Below are positions 23,950 through 35,044 of a stretch of DNA of 64,000 nt, piece by piece. Below the pieces are notes generated by a model. That model was not told the origin of the DNA and made no database searches. It saw only the letters and a program-made list of their open reading frames with translations. Location: NCBI RefSeq assembly GCF_963678635.1, contig NC_087067.1, positions 34,935,509 through 34,999,508 on the forward strand, in the 5' to 3' direction. The translations under genes and the position numbers were made by a program. Each line of letters opens with the position of its first letter. The first letter of the stretch is position 1. This stretch comes from Symsagittifera roscoffensis (taxonomy: Eukaryota; Xenacoelomorpha; Acoela; Convolutidae).

Positions 23950-24060
23950 GCGCTCGGCCCGTGCAGTGTTTGTGGCAAGCGAGTTGATGCTAACTCCATC
24001 ATGTTCACCATGTGCAAAAAGTGGGTGCATAGGCGCTGCTCTGGACTGCGCGGGATGTTA
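23950..24060 (+). pseudogene. Cys/His (PHD-like) finger of the RTE-like LINE
   Basis: CxxC-x11-CxxCxxWxHxxC spacing is kept (CSVCGKR, CKKWVHRRC), as seen after the reverse transcriptase in some aquatic-animal LINEs. It probably contributes to nucleic-acid binding. It is inactive in this copy because the element is broken. Confidence 0.75.
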
Positions 24061-24469
24061 GTTAATTTCATCGATATTTTTCAATGCGCAGCATGCACAG
24101 GCTGTCACTTTGGGGAACTCGAGCAGGTCAGCAAGTTTACCTATCTCGGCCATTGCATAGATGCAAATGGTGATATGGAAGCCACTAACTGAAAGGATAC
24201 AAAAAGCCTGGTTGGCTTTCAGAAAACTAGGTGGCACGCTGCTGGGCAAACAAGGCCTTTACCTACACCAACGGGGTATAATCTTTCTTAGGTGCGTGCG
24301 ACCACTCCTTAAGTACTCCTGCGAAGCATGAGCATTAAATGCGTTGTTAAACAACGTATCACATCTACTGAACGACGCATGGTGCGAATGATGTGTGGGG
24401 TCTCTCTAGCGGATTGTGTACCAACCGATGAATTTTTTGAGCGTTTTGAATATCGATTTCCTTGTTCTC

Positions 24470-26820
24470 GGTGTGGTCGAGACCAGCCAATTAAGGTGAT
24501 TCCGTCATGTTATGCGAAGAGACACCGCAGACCCAATTCGTCCGGCACTCGGCCTAGAAGCGGAAGGAAAAAGACCCAAAGGAAGACCAAAGAAAACTTG
24601 GATATGTGAAGTAGAGAACTTGAAGAAAACACTCCGGCACAGAAAAGAAGACACCTACAAACGTGACTCAAGGCGCTCGGCAATTCAGGGGCGTCCACCG
24701 ACCTCGGTAGATTGGGACAGGGCAAAAAGAAGTGATGATGACCAGAAACAAGAATGTTTATAGACAAAATACATTCAAAATTATAATAAAAAGCTAGTAG
24801 TTGCTTGTTCTCATGTCAAAGCGGAGTGTAAAAGGGCAAACGGGAGTATGGTCATAATCGATGTCTCTCAGCAAGATGTTTAGTAATTCGCCTGCACTCG
24901 GGTCCAATGCCTCCGGTTGAGAAAACGTACGGAGTGAATGAACCCTTTTCAACTTTGAGAACGCGTTGACTATATGCACTTTTTTTTCGGCTTCTTGACG
25001 GTGGAAGAGTTGATTCAATGTCAATCCAGCATAAGAAAGCGAGTATGGGTGGAAAACCCTGATATAAAAAAGATTTTTGTTGTATATTGGGTTACATAGT
25101 AGTATTTAGACAACCGCGTATTCAGAAACTGTATTAACCGATCAGAGTCGAGACAAAGGAAGATATGAAATTCAATTCTTGCTTGTCTCGATTCTGATTG
25201 GTTAATTCAGTGTCTGATTCTCAGTCTGGTCGAGACCAGCCAACTCTGGTGGTTCGGCCGTGTTATGCGAAGAGTATCCGTAGACCCAATTCGTCTGGCA
25301 CTAGACCACAAAGCGGAAGGAAAAAGACCCAAAGGAAGACCAAAGAGAACTTGGACATATGAAGAGGACAACTTGAAAACACGCCGGCTCAGAAAAGAAG
25401 ACACCCTCAAACGGGACTCATGGCGCTCGGCAATTCAGGGGCGACCGCCCACCTCATTTGACTGGGACAGGGCGAAAAGAAATGACGATGACCAGAAACA
25501 AGAATGTTTACAGACAAAATACATACAAATTTATAATAAAAAGCTAGTTGTTGCTTGTTCTCATGTCAAAGCGGAGTGTAAAAGGGCAAACGAGAGTATG
25601 GTCATAATCGATGTCTCTCAGCAAGATGTTTAGTAATTCGGCTGCACTCGGGTCCAATGCCTCCGGTTGAGAAAAGGTACGGAGTGAATGAACCCTTTTC
25701 AAATTTGACAACGCGTTGACTATATGCTCTTTTCTTTTCGGCTTCTTGACGGTGGAAGAGTTGATTCACTGTCAATCCAGCATAAAAACGCGCGTATGGA
25801 TAGAAAACCCTGATATAAAAACGCTTTTGTTGTATATTGGGTTACGTAGTGGTATTTAGACAACCGCGTATTCAGAAACTGTATTAACCGATCGAGACAA
25901 AGGAAGATATGAAATTCAATTCTTGCTTGTCTCGATTCTGATTGGTTAATTCAGTGTCTCATTCTCAGTGTGGTCGAGACCAGCCAAATGTGGTGGTTCG
26001 GCCATGTCATGCGAAGAGCATCCGTAGACCCAATTCGTCTGGCACTAGCATCCGTAGACCCAATTCGTCGAGACAAAGGAAGATATGAAATTCAATTCTT
26101 GCTTGTCTCGATTCTGATTGGTTAATTCAGTGTCTGATTCTCAGTGTGGTCGAGACCAGCCAATTGTGGTGGTTCGGCCATGTTATGCGAAGAGCATCCG
26201 TAGACCCAATTCGTCTGGCACTAGACCTCAAAGCGGAAGGAAAAGACCCAAAGGAAGACCAAAGAGAACTTGGATATATGAAGAGAATTTGAAAACACGC
26301 CGGCTCAGAAAAGGAGACACTCTCAAACGGGACTCATGGCGCTCGGCAAATCAGGGGTGCCCGCCCACCTCAGTAGACTGGGACATGGCGAAAATAAAGG
26401 ACGATGATCAGGAACAAGAATGTTTATAGACAAAAAAGATTCAAATAATGATAAAAAGCTAGTTGTTGCTTGTTCTTCTGTCAAAGCGGAGTCCAATGCC
26501 TCCGGTTGAGAAAACGGACGGAGTGCACGATCCCTTTTCAACTTTGAGAACGCTTTGATTATATATTCTTTTCTTTTCGGCTTCTTGACGGTGGAAGAGT
26601 TGATTGAACGTTAATCTAGCATATGAAGGCGCGTATGGGAGGAAAACCCTGATATCAAAAAATGCTTTTTGTGGTATATTGGGTTACGTAGCAGTATTTA
26701 GACAACCGCGTATTCAGACACTATTAATTAATCAGAGTCGGGACAAAGGAAGACATGAAATTCATTTCTTCCTTGTCCCGATTCTGATTGGTTAATACAG
26801 TGTCTAAATTCAGACCGCAC
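24470..26820. repeat. Tandem array of the LINE 3' end, ~750-bp unit
   Basis: The motif GTCGAGACCAGCCAA recurs at about 24,475, 25,229, 25,974 and 26,148. Each unit holds the LINE C-terminus (GRPKRTW, RPPTSxDWD, DDDQ(K/E)QECL) and a ~450-bp tail (about 24,770-25,210). That tail contains TCGGCTTCTTGACGGTGGAA and GTATATTGGGTTACRTAG and ends in a 29-bp imperfect hairpin. The third unit is a ~175-bp truncated one. Units differ by scattered substitutions. Confidence 0.85.
25131..25210. repeat. Hairpin at the LINE tail (first of four)
   Basis: ACTGTATTAACCGATCAGAG... and its near-complement (...CTGATTGGTTAATTCAGT) enclose a ~25-nt loop, AGGAAGATATGAAATTCAAT-like. Versions recur at about 25,880-25,950, 26,075-26,130 (half) and 26,715-26,805. 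Confidence 0.75.
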
Positions 26821-27458
26821 TCCTGGGTGGCCAAAATCTTCTCGTGCTGATGTCAATTCGTTCAAGATTGTCAGTTGTTGCGTTTGCCAGGTCAAACTGC
26901 CCTCCTGACAGCGGCTGAAGAAGGGATTCACACATTACTTCTGATAATATAGCACAATTGTTGTCTCGAGAGCCGTGTCTGGACGAGATAAATCCTTCTC
27001 GTTTGGATGTCATGCATGGTCGACATGGTGCGTATTCATAGGTTCCAAAATAAAAAATCAGTACCATAGGTTCCAAAATAAAAAATCAGTCCCACAGGTT
27101 CCAAAATGAAAAATCAGTCCCATAGGTTCCAAAATAAAAAATAGTCGCACAAGTCCCAAATCTTTTCAATTGGCCAAAAGACTAAATTAGCCGAGTCTCG
27201 GTTTAAGGTCGCCGGTGGGCGCGCTACGCAAGTGTCACCACTTTGCGGCAATAACCGGCTCTAAACTTCGTACAGAGTCCTGCCCTCTGTTGACAAGCTC
27301 GCAACACGTTGGTGCGGCTGCGCCGGTCACTGTTCTGCAGCTTGAGTTTATGCTGGTTGAACAGTAAACAATCAATAATATAATAATCATAATAACAAAA
27401 GATTTAGGAATATAATCCAAGGGTTCGCATAAAACCCAGTCATTGCATTGTTCAAAGT
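26821..27458. other. Unassigned, includes a short tandem array
   Basis: A 27-28-bp unit (CCATAGGTTCCAAAATAAAA then AATCAGT) is repeated about four times at 27,040-27,150. Right of it is a GC-richer stretch (27,180-27,350) of unknown nature. No coding evidence. Confidence 0.5.
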
Positions 27459-28426
27459 TTAGTTTTCAGTTATAAGTGTAAGTTTCTTCAGGTCTCTACA
27501 GTTGTTGCATTCGTATAAAATACGCCAAGTGCAGGTGTCTGATTCGTTGTAGCGAGTTTTGAAAAACTTTGTGTACATTCCTAGAAGTCTGTTTTTGCAT
27601 TCTGGGTCAAACAATATGTCACATTTGAAGTATTTGTTGTACAGATTAGCAAGACGACATGCCCGAAACCAGAAATCCGACTCGCACTTCTTCAGACGCA
27701 TTTGTTTGCAGACGAAATTTCGTGTCATTTGAGCTCTTCGGTTTCCAACGTCAGTGATGCTTACATGGCTTCTCCAGTCGATGTCAACTTTTCCAGCTAG
27801 TATTTTTGCAAACAGCAGTATAACATGAAGCTCTTGGTATAGAGACAAAGGAAGGATGTTAAGTTTCACGAGTTTGTCTTTTTAGGAGATATGGCTATTG
27901 CTTGTCATGAAAATCCACGAGATCGCTTTCCGCTGCACACTTTCTATGATTCCTAAGTCACCTTTTGATGGTTTCCAGATAGCTGAACCGTAGCACAGAA
28001 TTGGCACAACGTAACAGATATATGCGTTTTTCCTGGTCGCGAAATTCGCCTTTGAGAAATTCCTTTTGAGTACGAAGAGAGCGTTTAAGGCTTTTTCAGC
28101 CCTCTTTTTTGCGTGTTGCGTCCAAGAGAGCGTGTCGGTTATCAGGATGTCCAGATCTTTCCTTACTTCTTGGTTTCGAAGCTGTAACTGGGGAGTGCAA
28201 TCGTAGCTGATCCTTTGATGCAGAGGACTTTACTTTTCGTCAGGTTCATTGACATGCAGTTTTCCTCGCACTTACTCCAAAGTCTCCTAACATCTATGTT
28301 GAGAGTTAAAGGGTTGTCTCCAACAATTTTGTAGCCATCTGCATAACCAAATGTTGCGGACATGACACAGGACGGTAGATCATTTATGAAGACAAGGAAG
28401 AGAAGCGGCCCGAGTATTTCAACCAA
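27459..28426 (-). pseudogene. 3' part of a Jockey-like LINE, broken
   Basis: On minus, 28,426-28,163 holds reverse-transcriptase motifs (ILGPLLFLVFINDLPS, then YADG where a YADD/FADD box is expected) and the following helix region. After a badly frameshifted middle, 27,869-27,459 is open and carries the Cys-rich C-terminal domain (KLNILPLSLYQELH, CNNC near the end). It is truncated in the RT, so it is a different copy from the one at 28.9-30.3 kb. Confidence 0.8.
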
Positions 28427-28894
28427 TCAGAATTCAAGAAGAAAAATTTTGGAACTCATTCGACTGATTTTTTAATTTAGGAGCTATGAATATTGGAACC
28501 TATGGGAATTCACCGGTCGACATAATAAAAACTTTCACAAACAATTTGATTGGGAATGTCAAGGATGTACCGAAACAGAATTACGAATCTAAAATCACTC
28601 TTATGGAGCGCAAGTCCATCGTCTTCGATAGGAATGGCACCAAGAAAACGAGCCTTTCAGACTGCTTAGCTATATGTTGCATGGAAAGCAATCAAATGGT
28701 CTTCTTTTGCGCGCTTCATGTGAATTTCACGGCACAATTTAGTTTGCAGAGATAAGATGTCGGGATCCAGAATGATGGTTTGTTCCAAGTCGCTTCTAAT
28801 TTTTTTTTTAAAAGGTCAATTAAAATGGGCCCTTCGGTCATGTGACGGTACGTGCACAGATTGGATAGGGCCCTACCAAAGCTATATAAATACA
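28427..28894. other. Between two LINE fragments, unassigned
   Basis: An 89-codon plus-strand frame (28,486-28,755) is not recognised and has no splice context. Bases 28,760-28,890 may be LINE 3' untranslated sequence. Low support for a gene. Confidence 0.3.
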
Positions 28895-30345
28895 TCAACA
28901 AAATTTTATGAATAAATCAAGTCCACATATCCACTTCACTACTTTCTTTTGAAAAAAATCAAGTTTTTGTAGGTATTTTCTCAGAAATTTCGCACAGTGA
29001 CAGCCGTAGGTTAGGACTGGTAGTAATATTGATTTGTAGAGAACTAGTTTTACAAAGGTGTTGACGTTATATGCTACATTTTGTCTTAGACTGTATAGTA
29101 ATTTGTTTGCTTTCTTTAATCGTTCGGTTAGATGAGTGCTCCAACTAAGATATCCTAACATGTGAATACCCAGATCTTTTATCGATTTTGGCTGAGGTAC
29201 ACGATTTCCGTTCAAAAATAGATTTATATCAACACCTCTGAAGTTTATTTGAGCGCATTTTTTGAATGCCAGTTCCATGTTGTTTTGTCTAACCCAATCT
29301 TCGATTTTGTTTAAGTCAAGTTGTATTTCATCTTGTTTGCGTCCAACAGATAGAATTTTTAGATCGTCAGCAAACATTGAGGGGTCACTGAAGCGTAGGA
29401 CTTCAGGGAGATCATTTATAAAAACACAGAACAGGAGTGGGCCCAGGAGTGAACCTTGGGGTACCCCGCTGGTTATTTCGAGGACGGTGGATGTGTAGAA
29501 ATCAATCCGATCAAATTGCCTTCGGTTTCTGAGATAGTCGTAGATGATTTCGAGTAGGTATCCACCTACACCAATATCACTCAATTTTCGGAGTGATAAT
29601 TTGTGGGGGACTTTATCGAAGGCCTCTGAATAATCAGCATATAAAGCAATGATCTCATCATGGGGATTTTCATCCAGGGCTTTGTAGATTCGATTTAGGA
29701 ATTGGAGCATGTTGCTCATAACGGAGCGTTTCTTCACAAAACCGTGTTGCTTTATGGAAAGGTGGTCTTTAAAGTGCTCATAGAGTAGAGAGTACATGCA
29801 TTTTTCAAAGATTTTGCTGTCAATGTTTAGAAGAGAGATTGGGCGATAGTTTTCAACATCTTTTGGGTCGTTCTTTTTGTGAATGGGTGTTACAGCCGCT
29901 GTTTTCCAACTCGTTGGCATTTTGCGTATGCGTTTAATTTTCTTGAAAAGCTAATTGAGTATATTACTCATTTGCTTGCCGCATCTTTGATAAAACCCGG
30001 GAGGTAGACCATTTGGTCCGCGAGTTTTTGTAGTGTCTATATTAGCCAGAATATTACTTATTGTTTTGTTTGAAACGCTGAAGTTTGTTTGGGTTGGTGA
30101 TTCGCACTTTATGTCAAGGAAGTTGTAGTTCTTTTTGGCTGAAAACACTGAGTGAAAAAATTTGTTAAATATTTCTACTTTTTCTTCTGGACTTGATCGT
30201 TTTCGGGATGTTCGAAGCTCTATTGATATGCTTGAGGTGCTTGTAAATTTGACCACAATTTCTTGAACCAAAAATTTTTTCTCAGTATGAGATTCGATCA
30301 TGTTCACAGAATTCAGTGATTTGGCTTTCTAGTTTGAGGACCTTA
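28895..30345 (-). mobile_element. Jockey-like LINE, reverse transcriptase nearly open
   Basis: Minus-strand frame 30,307-28,895 is open except for one TAG at 29,953-29,951. Visible are EIFNKFFHSVF, the RGPNGLPPGF region, WKTAAVTPIHKK, NYRPISLLN, KQHGFVKKRS, ADYSEAFDKVPH, GVPQGSLLGPLLF and the catalytic MFADDLKIL box. After these comes LTYGCHCAKFLRKYL of the thumb/C-terminal region. The 5' half (ORF1 and endonuclease) is absent: the fragment is cut at about 30,345 by the Ty3-like complex. The metal-binding Asp pair is kept, so this RT is far less decayed than the neighbouring copies. The protein lacks a long C-terminal domain. Confidence 0.88.
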
Positions 30346-30447
30346 TTTTTTCGGTAGTTGGTTCAGGGAAAGGTATCTCTTGAGTCTAACTGGTAAGGTG
30401 TTTCTTGAATTGGTTGACACGTGAGATCGCCTGAAAATAGAGCGACG
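30346..30447 (+). repeat. Partial LTR-like spacer (minisatellite part)
   Basis: TTCTTGAGTCTAACTGGTAAGG-type units and the end GGTTGACACGTGAGATCGCC, as in the full spacers further right. It leads directly to the polyprotein ATG at 30,448. Confidence 0.75.
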
Positions 30448-33214
30448 ATGGCGGATCGTTTCTGGAAATCTATGCCGGCCGCGCTCAAAAGGCCTACCCT
30501 CGACGATCTATACTAGCGCTTGAGGGATCTTGACTACACTCAGGTCGATGAGAGGTTGGCGGTGTTGTTGAACACCATCCTACAATTAGAGGCGCAAGGG
30601 TAATGTAGAGAATCAGCGACTGAAGCCGTCCTGATGGTTGGCTACACCTCAGATGGAATATCCAATCAAAAACAGACCAGATGGCTGTCCTGGAACGTGG
30701 ATGGAACGACTTGGCCCGAAATCCCGGCTTGAGCAATAAAACGGAGTATGGTGCGGGAGAGTTCCCACTTCCCACCAGACCGCCAGCGGGATTTGCAGCC
30801 CAACCCACGATCAAGCCATTGTCCATGATACGGTCTCAGCAACTTGAAGAAGGAACTAAAGAGGGCTCAGAGGGAGCGGGACAAATCGAACTCTTGATAG
30901 GGATGGCGGGAAACTTAAGAGGGACCAGGCGAACCATGAAAAAGATCAAGCGATCCTCGAGAGGGATCAGGCAAGGCGCGATCTGAGCATGATTAGGGCG
31001 GAGTCATTGCAGGCACAGAAAGTGCGCGAGAATGAGGCGAACTGCGAGCAGATAAATTCAGAGATGGAAAAGATTCAGAGGAGGCAACGAGAGTTCGCGA
31101 AGCAGAAAGAAAGGAAGATGAGGACGACAGAACCAGCTGCCGCGGGATCGAGACCAGAATCGCGGATGAAGGTGGATGAGATTCCCCGGTCGAGTGGTCG
31201 ATTTAATTTAGACTGAGGAGCCCAGGAGCAAATGAATGAGGGGCTAGAGGTATGGATACCACCTGAGCCGGTGCCCTCCGTGCGTGGTCTAGAGACGCAA
31301 CCGATACGGCCATTGATGGATATCGCGCTGCCGGGGCACACTCCCAGTTCAACTCCCGGTAGTAGCCGAATCGGCACGGGTTCATCGCGCCCTAAGGAGT
31401 TACATGATATGCTGCAGTCGAGGACTCAGCACGAGAAGAGCGACCTTCCACCTGGAGGGAACATCCAGTCAGGAATGCAATAATCGCTAGTTACAAAAAA
31501 AACATGGATGCCGCCTAACACGGGCACAACCGCATGGACTGGACAACGGCGCAACGGGCGAGAGGGGATTGCTTCCATGACGGGTCTTGGGCTGAATACT
31601 TCACACAGCCAAAAAAAAACAGAGGGTGCGGTTCACTTGATCAGCCTAACATGAGTGCTGACGCGAATCCAGTCACATTGGCAAGTTGGGGTCTTGACTT
31701 TTCTGGAGTTTCAACACCGCAGATGTTGGCGTCACTAGAGATGTTGGACATGGTGAAGATGTACACGGTCACTTTGATGATGAGAACCAATGACGTGTCC
31801 AGGGGGAGTCGAGAAAGGTGATGAGGCTGCACGAGAAGATTAGTTGCATTCTTGAGGAGTTGAGGATTTATCTAGATCCCGCGATACCACGATTTGAACT
31901 TTCCCTTGCAACATGAAGGCTGACCAGCACGCGAGGGAAACGAATGAGAAAGTGCGCAACATCAACGAGAAAGTTTGACGGATCCAGCAGAGAAGCGTGC
32001 TCCCCGTAAGACTGTTGTACGTGGCAAACAGGATGGAACGATCTCTTCCGGATGATGCGTCTTCGGATGGCATTCATTTTGATAGGCCCAGGGGCATGGA
32101 GTGGCTGAATGGTGTCTTCCAGAGGCATATAAACATGCTGGAGTCGGACTTGCTGGAAATGGCCCAGTTCACCTTTGGTCCACCCCAATACCTCCCTTCT
32201 TTGCAACTAGGCCCCTATCCGGCCATCTGGGAGCGAGAATTGACTCGAGAGCTTGCTCAAGGAGCCGCCGCACCAGACAACTGGGATCCACGCCGATGGA
32301 AGCAGAGGAGGCAGAGTCATCCACGCCCCAAAGCTCAGTGGTGTCGTCAGTGGTGGTGGTGGACAATAAGAAGGCGGAGAGACCAGCGGAGACGAGCAAG
32401 GCACGGTATCAAGAGAGGGTGAAAGAGTTGGATGTGGAGAATTTAGCATGCAGCTTATGGCTTCGGAGCATGGATCTTATAATCACGAGCTCACCAGTAA
32501 GGCGAGGGGACCGAGCAACAAAAGTAAGAATGTACCTGCGACGAAAAGCAGTTGGACGCGATGGGGTACCGCTTAACGCAAGAGAGAGACAGGTGGCCGT
32601 TTCTAACCCCAAGGCTAGAGAACGCCAAGTACAAGACGCGGGAGAGTGCTCCACCTCTCATCAAACAAAATTAGAGTTTCTTGAGGGGCAGCTGGAAGTG
32701 GTAGAAAACATAGAGATGACGGTGGGAAGATTTGTCACAGCGGCGAATGAAGTCACCATTGGAGGGTTCTGGAGGGAGCACGCAAATGGCGAATTGAAGA
32801 CCAGAAAGAACTATGAAATTTTGAGATTCTTGAGCCCATGCTGGGAGAAGAGGTATATGGGTAGAGTATTCTATGGGGGGGGGTGCCATCTTCGATGCGT
32901 TCGTGCAGGAATTACTGAATATGCCCATTAACCTCTTACTGGCCCTGTACTTGGTCTACGCCAGGTACCTATTCAACATGGGTCCCGCCTACATGTTTAG
33001 CAGGGGTGTGGAAACGCTCCAAATTGACGGATATTTGACATTGGTGACTCTTGACCCATGGAGAACTGATGGCGTTTTATCGGCTGATGAAGTATGGGCA
33101 ACCCCTTTCGACAGGGAGGACTCACCCAAGTGTGGAATATTATTCGTAAAAGTGCGCTGCCGGGCTGAAGACTTTGCTGGTAGAGTATCTTTGCTGGGGG
33201 GGTGGATATTATTT
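30448..33214 (+). pseudogene. Gag-like long polyprotein, 5' portion (copy G1), broken
   Basis: Starts MADRFWKSMPAALKRP at 30,448, with an in-frame TAG at codon 23 and the TAA shared by all copies at about 30,601. A charged coiled-coil segment (KERKMRTTEPAAAG at its end; 30,960-31,215) follows, then a Pro-rich linker (PPEPVPSVRGLETQPIRP) and a region with RLLYVANRMERSLPDD and QLGPYPAIWEREL. The frame changes near 32,297 to EAESSTPQSSVVSS. A deletion at about 32,450 removes several hundred codons. The rest (32,460-33,214) encodes GRFVTAANEVTIGGFW, LSPCWEKRYMGRV and LLLALYLVYARYLFNMGPAY. I do not recognise a named family. A retroelement structural polyprotein is inferred from position and coiled coil. 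Confidence 0.7.
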
Positions 33215-33540
33215 TAAAAAACGCAATAGTGGGGGACTTAGGTTAGGTACAGAACGTCTCGGTCTAAAAATAGTTTTTTTTTCAGATGGATTTACAAAAT
33301 CGAATTGACAATCAAACCACACTCGTAAGAAGAGAAAAAGAGATCTTGAGCAAATTCTCCATTAGCAGTGTCGGAGGAAAACGTTTCTCAAGTGTCAACT
33401 TGGTAAAGGTGTTTCTTGAGTCTAACTGGTAAGGTATTTCTTGAGTTGGTTCAGGGAAAGGCATCTCTTGAGTCTAACTGGTAAGGTGTTTCTTGATTTG
33501 GTTGACACGTGAGATCGCCTGAAAATAGAGCGACGATAGC
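33215..33540 (+). repeat. LTR-like spacer (copy 1, left part truncated)
   Basis: Runs from GGATATTATTTTAAAAAACG through CTTAGGTTAGGTACAGAACG, a T-run ending TTTTTTTTTCAG, AGTGTCGGAGGAAAACG and two to three TCTTGAGTCTAACTGGTAAGG units to GTTGACACGTGAGATCGCC. No coding frame. Confidence 0.75.
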
Positions 33541-33769
33541 GGTGATGTTGGCACTAACGAGGATGAGGGACTTCATGATCGAAATAGGGATATTGGAGGT
33601 CTCCATACCGGTCTACGACACAAACAGGGGCAAGTTAAACCCTGGGGAATTGTACACCAACCTACACGTTGTCTTTGCAGAAACGGAGATAACGGTACAC
33701 CTACACAAGAAGTACTACTTGAGTATCGCCTGCGCTTTGGGCGGACATGGAGATCCCGAACTAGGCTAA
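33541..33769 (+). pseudogene. Macrodomain C-terminal half (isolated fragment)
   Basis: Reads MLALTRMRDFMIEIGILE to GGHGDPELG and stop, identical in layout to the end of the post-integrase ORFs at 47.6 and 49.7 kb. It is joined directly to the polyprotein leader (AGCGACGATAGCGGTGATG), a deletion junction. The first half of the domain is missing. Confidence 0.75.
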
Positions 33770-34228
33770 AAGGGGCACGAGTTAGGTACAAGGGGGTAAG
33801 CGGCAGGTAGATGTATTTTAATAAATTTGGCATGACAATTAAGTCTTGGGAAATTGATGATGCTAAAACATGAAATGATTCTGCATGCTCTTAAAATCAC
33901 TAATTGAATTATTTTAGTCAAGGTTTATTTGGATATTGTTTTAAAAAACCCAATAATGGGGGACTTAGGTTAGGCACAGAACGTCTCGATCTAAAAATAG
34001 TTTTTTTTTTCAGATTGATTTGCAAAATCGAATTGACAATCTACCACACTCATAAGAAGAGAAAAAGAGATCTTGTGCAAATTCTCCATTAGCAGTGTCG
34101 GAGGAAAACATTTCTCAAGTGTCAATTGGGTAAAGGTGTTTCTTGAGTCTAACTGATAATGTATTTCTTGAGTTGGTTCGGGGAAATGTATCTCTTGAGT
34201 CTAACTGGTAAGGCTGTTTCTTGAGTTG
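33770..34228 (+). repeat. LTR-like spacer (copy 2, full)
   Basis: Begins GGGCACGAGTTAGGTACAAG, continues through TGTATTTTAATAAATTTGGC, the T-run/CAG and the minisatellite, and ends GGTTGATACGTG fused to integrase sequence. Confidence 0.75.
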
Positions 34229-35044
34229 GTTGATACGTGTCGCATCAGGCGTATGTGAAAGAAGCTGTCAAGAGACAACAGGAACAGAATGAGCTCTGCA
34301 GGAGGAACACGGCGCAAGCACTAATGAGACAGCGGAAGAAGTACAATGAAAAAATACTTCAGGCAAAACCGTATGCAGTGGAACAATATGTCTGGGTGTT
34401 CCAGAACATCATACCTCCAAAGGGCACGAAAAAAATTACTAAAGAAATGGTGAGGGCCGTTCATGATAACGGAGGTACACCAGCAGGAACGGTTCTACCG
34501 CTTGAGTACAGGGCGTGCAGCGCATTATGAAAATCTGAAACCTCACGTCCAAACTCCGGGAGACTGGTGTGTCCCGCAGAACATGGAAGGACTCGAGTAC
34601 CTACTGGTAGAGCCAGCATGCGAAGTGAACGAAAAAGGCACCAGATTGAACAATGACGGCAACAAGGACGTGAGCATGGATGATAATGAGAAAAAAGATG
34701 CAGATTCAAATACGGGATCTTTTGCGGAGGAAGATTGGAAAAATCCAGAGCAGAACGAGGTGCCGAAGTGGACGGATCCAGAGGTCAATGAAGGGAATAG
34801 GATAGACCCCGAACACGTGATGTTGGCACTAACGAGGCTGAGGGACTTCATGATCGAAATAGGGATACTGGAGGTCTCCATGCCGGTCTACGACACAAAC
34901 AAGGGCAAGTTAAACCCTGGGGAATTGTACACCAACCTACACGTTGTCTTTGCAGAAACGGAGATAACGGTACACCTACACAAGAAGTACTACTTGAGTA
35001 TTGCCTGCGCTTTGGGCGGACATGGAGATCCCGAACTAGGCTAA
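34229..35044 (+). pseudogene. Ty3-like integrase C-terminus fused to macrodomain C-half (unit A)
   Basis: Starts at VSHQAYVKEAVKRQQ, continues with RRNTAQALMRQRKKYNEK and PYAVEQYVWVFQN, then a 7-A run that puts the GPF motif (KKWRGPFMITEV, YRLSTGR, HYENLKPH) in another frame. The tail is acidic (DVSMDDNEKKDADS, FAEEDWKNPEQ). At about 34,770 the sequence jumps from PKWTDP to EVNEGNRIDPEHVMLALTR, deleting about 270 codons including the macrodomain N-half, yet the frame stays open to 35,044. The GP(F/Y) module is the hallmark of Ty3/Gypsy and retroviral integrase C-termini. Catalytic integrase core, RT, RNase H and protease are absent from the window. Confidence 0.85.

Larger units (their letters stand above)
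21690..24767 (+). mobile_element. Decayed RTE-like LINE (endonuclease + reverse transcriptase)
   Basis: The 5' portion has the typical GGTTGTCGACAGGAAGAGCATCCGGCCG leader (21,727-21,754). An endonuclease segment follows at about 21,950-22,500 (KVDIACLQEVKW, VVSAHAPRTG, EGDMN followed by an in-frame TGA). A linker with HLEVIMNEENEF and a reverse transcriptase come next, at about 22,995-23,910 (FMPGR-type MPGRIKVDAIFV, DLEKAFERVPR, VHQGSMLSPLQF). The catalytic box is read as YADG where YADD is expected. A Cys/His finger (CSVCGKRVDANSIMF...CKKWVHRRCSG) lies at 23,960-24,045. The C-terminus at 24,500-24,760 has KGRPKKTW, PTSVDWDRAKR and DDDQKQECL. Many stops and frameshifts make it inactive. Orientation is plus. 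Confidence 0.88.

Noticed and set aside
27040-27150. Regular short repeats, considered as a CRISPR-like array
   Set aside because: Units are directly adjacent with no variable spacers, in a eukaryotic genome. An ordinary minisatellite.
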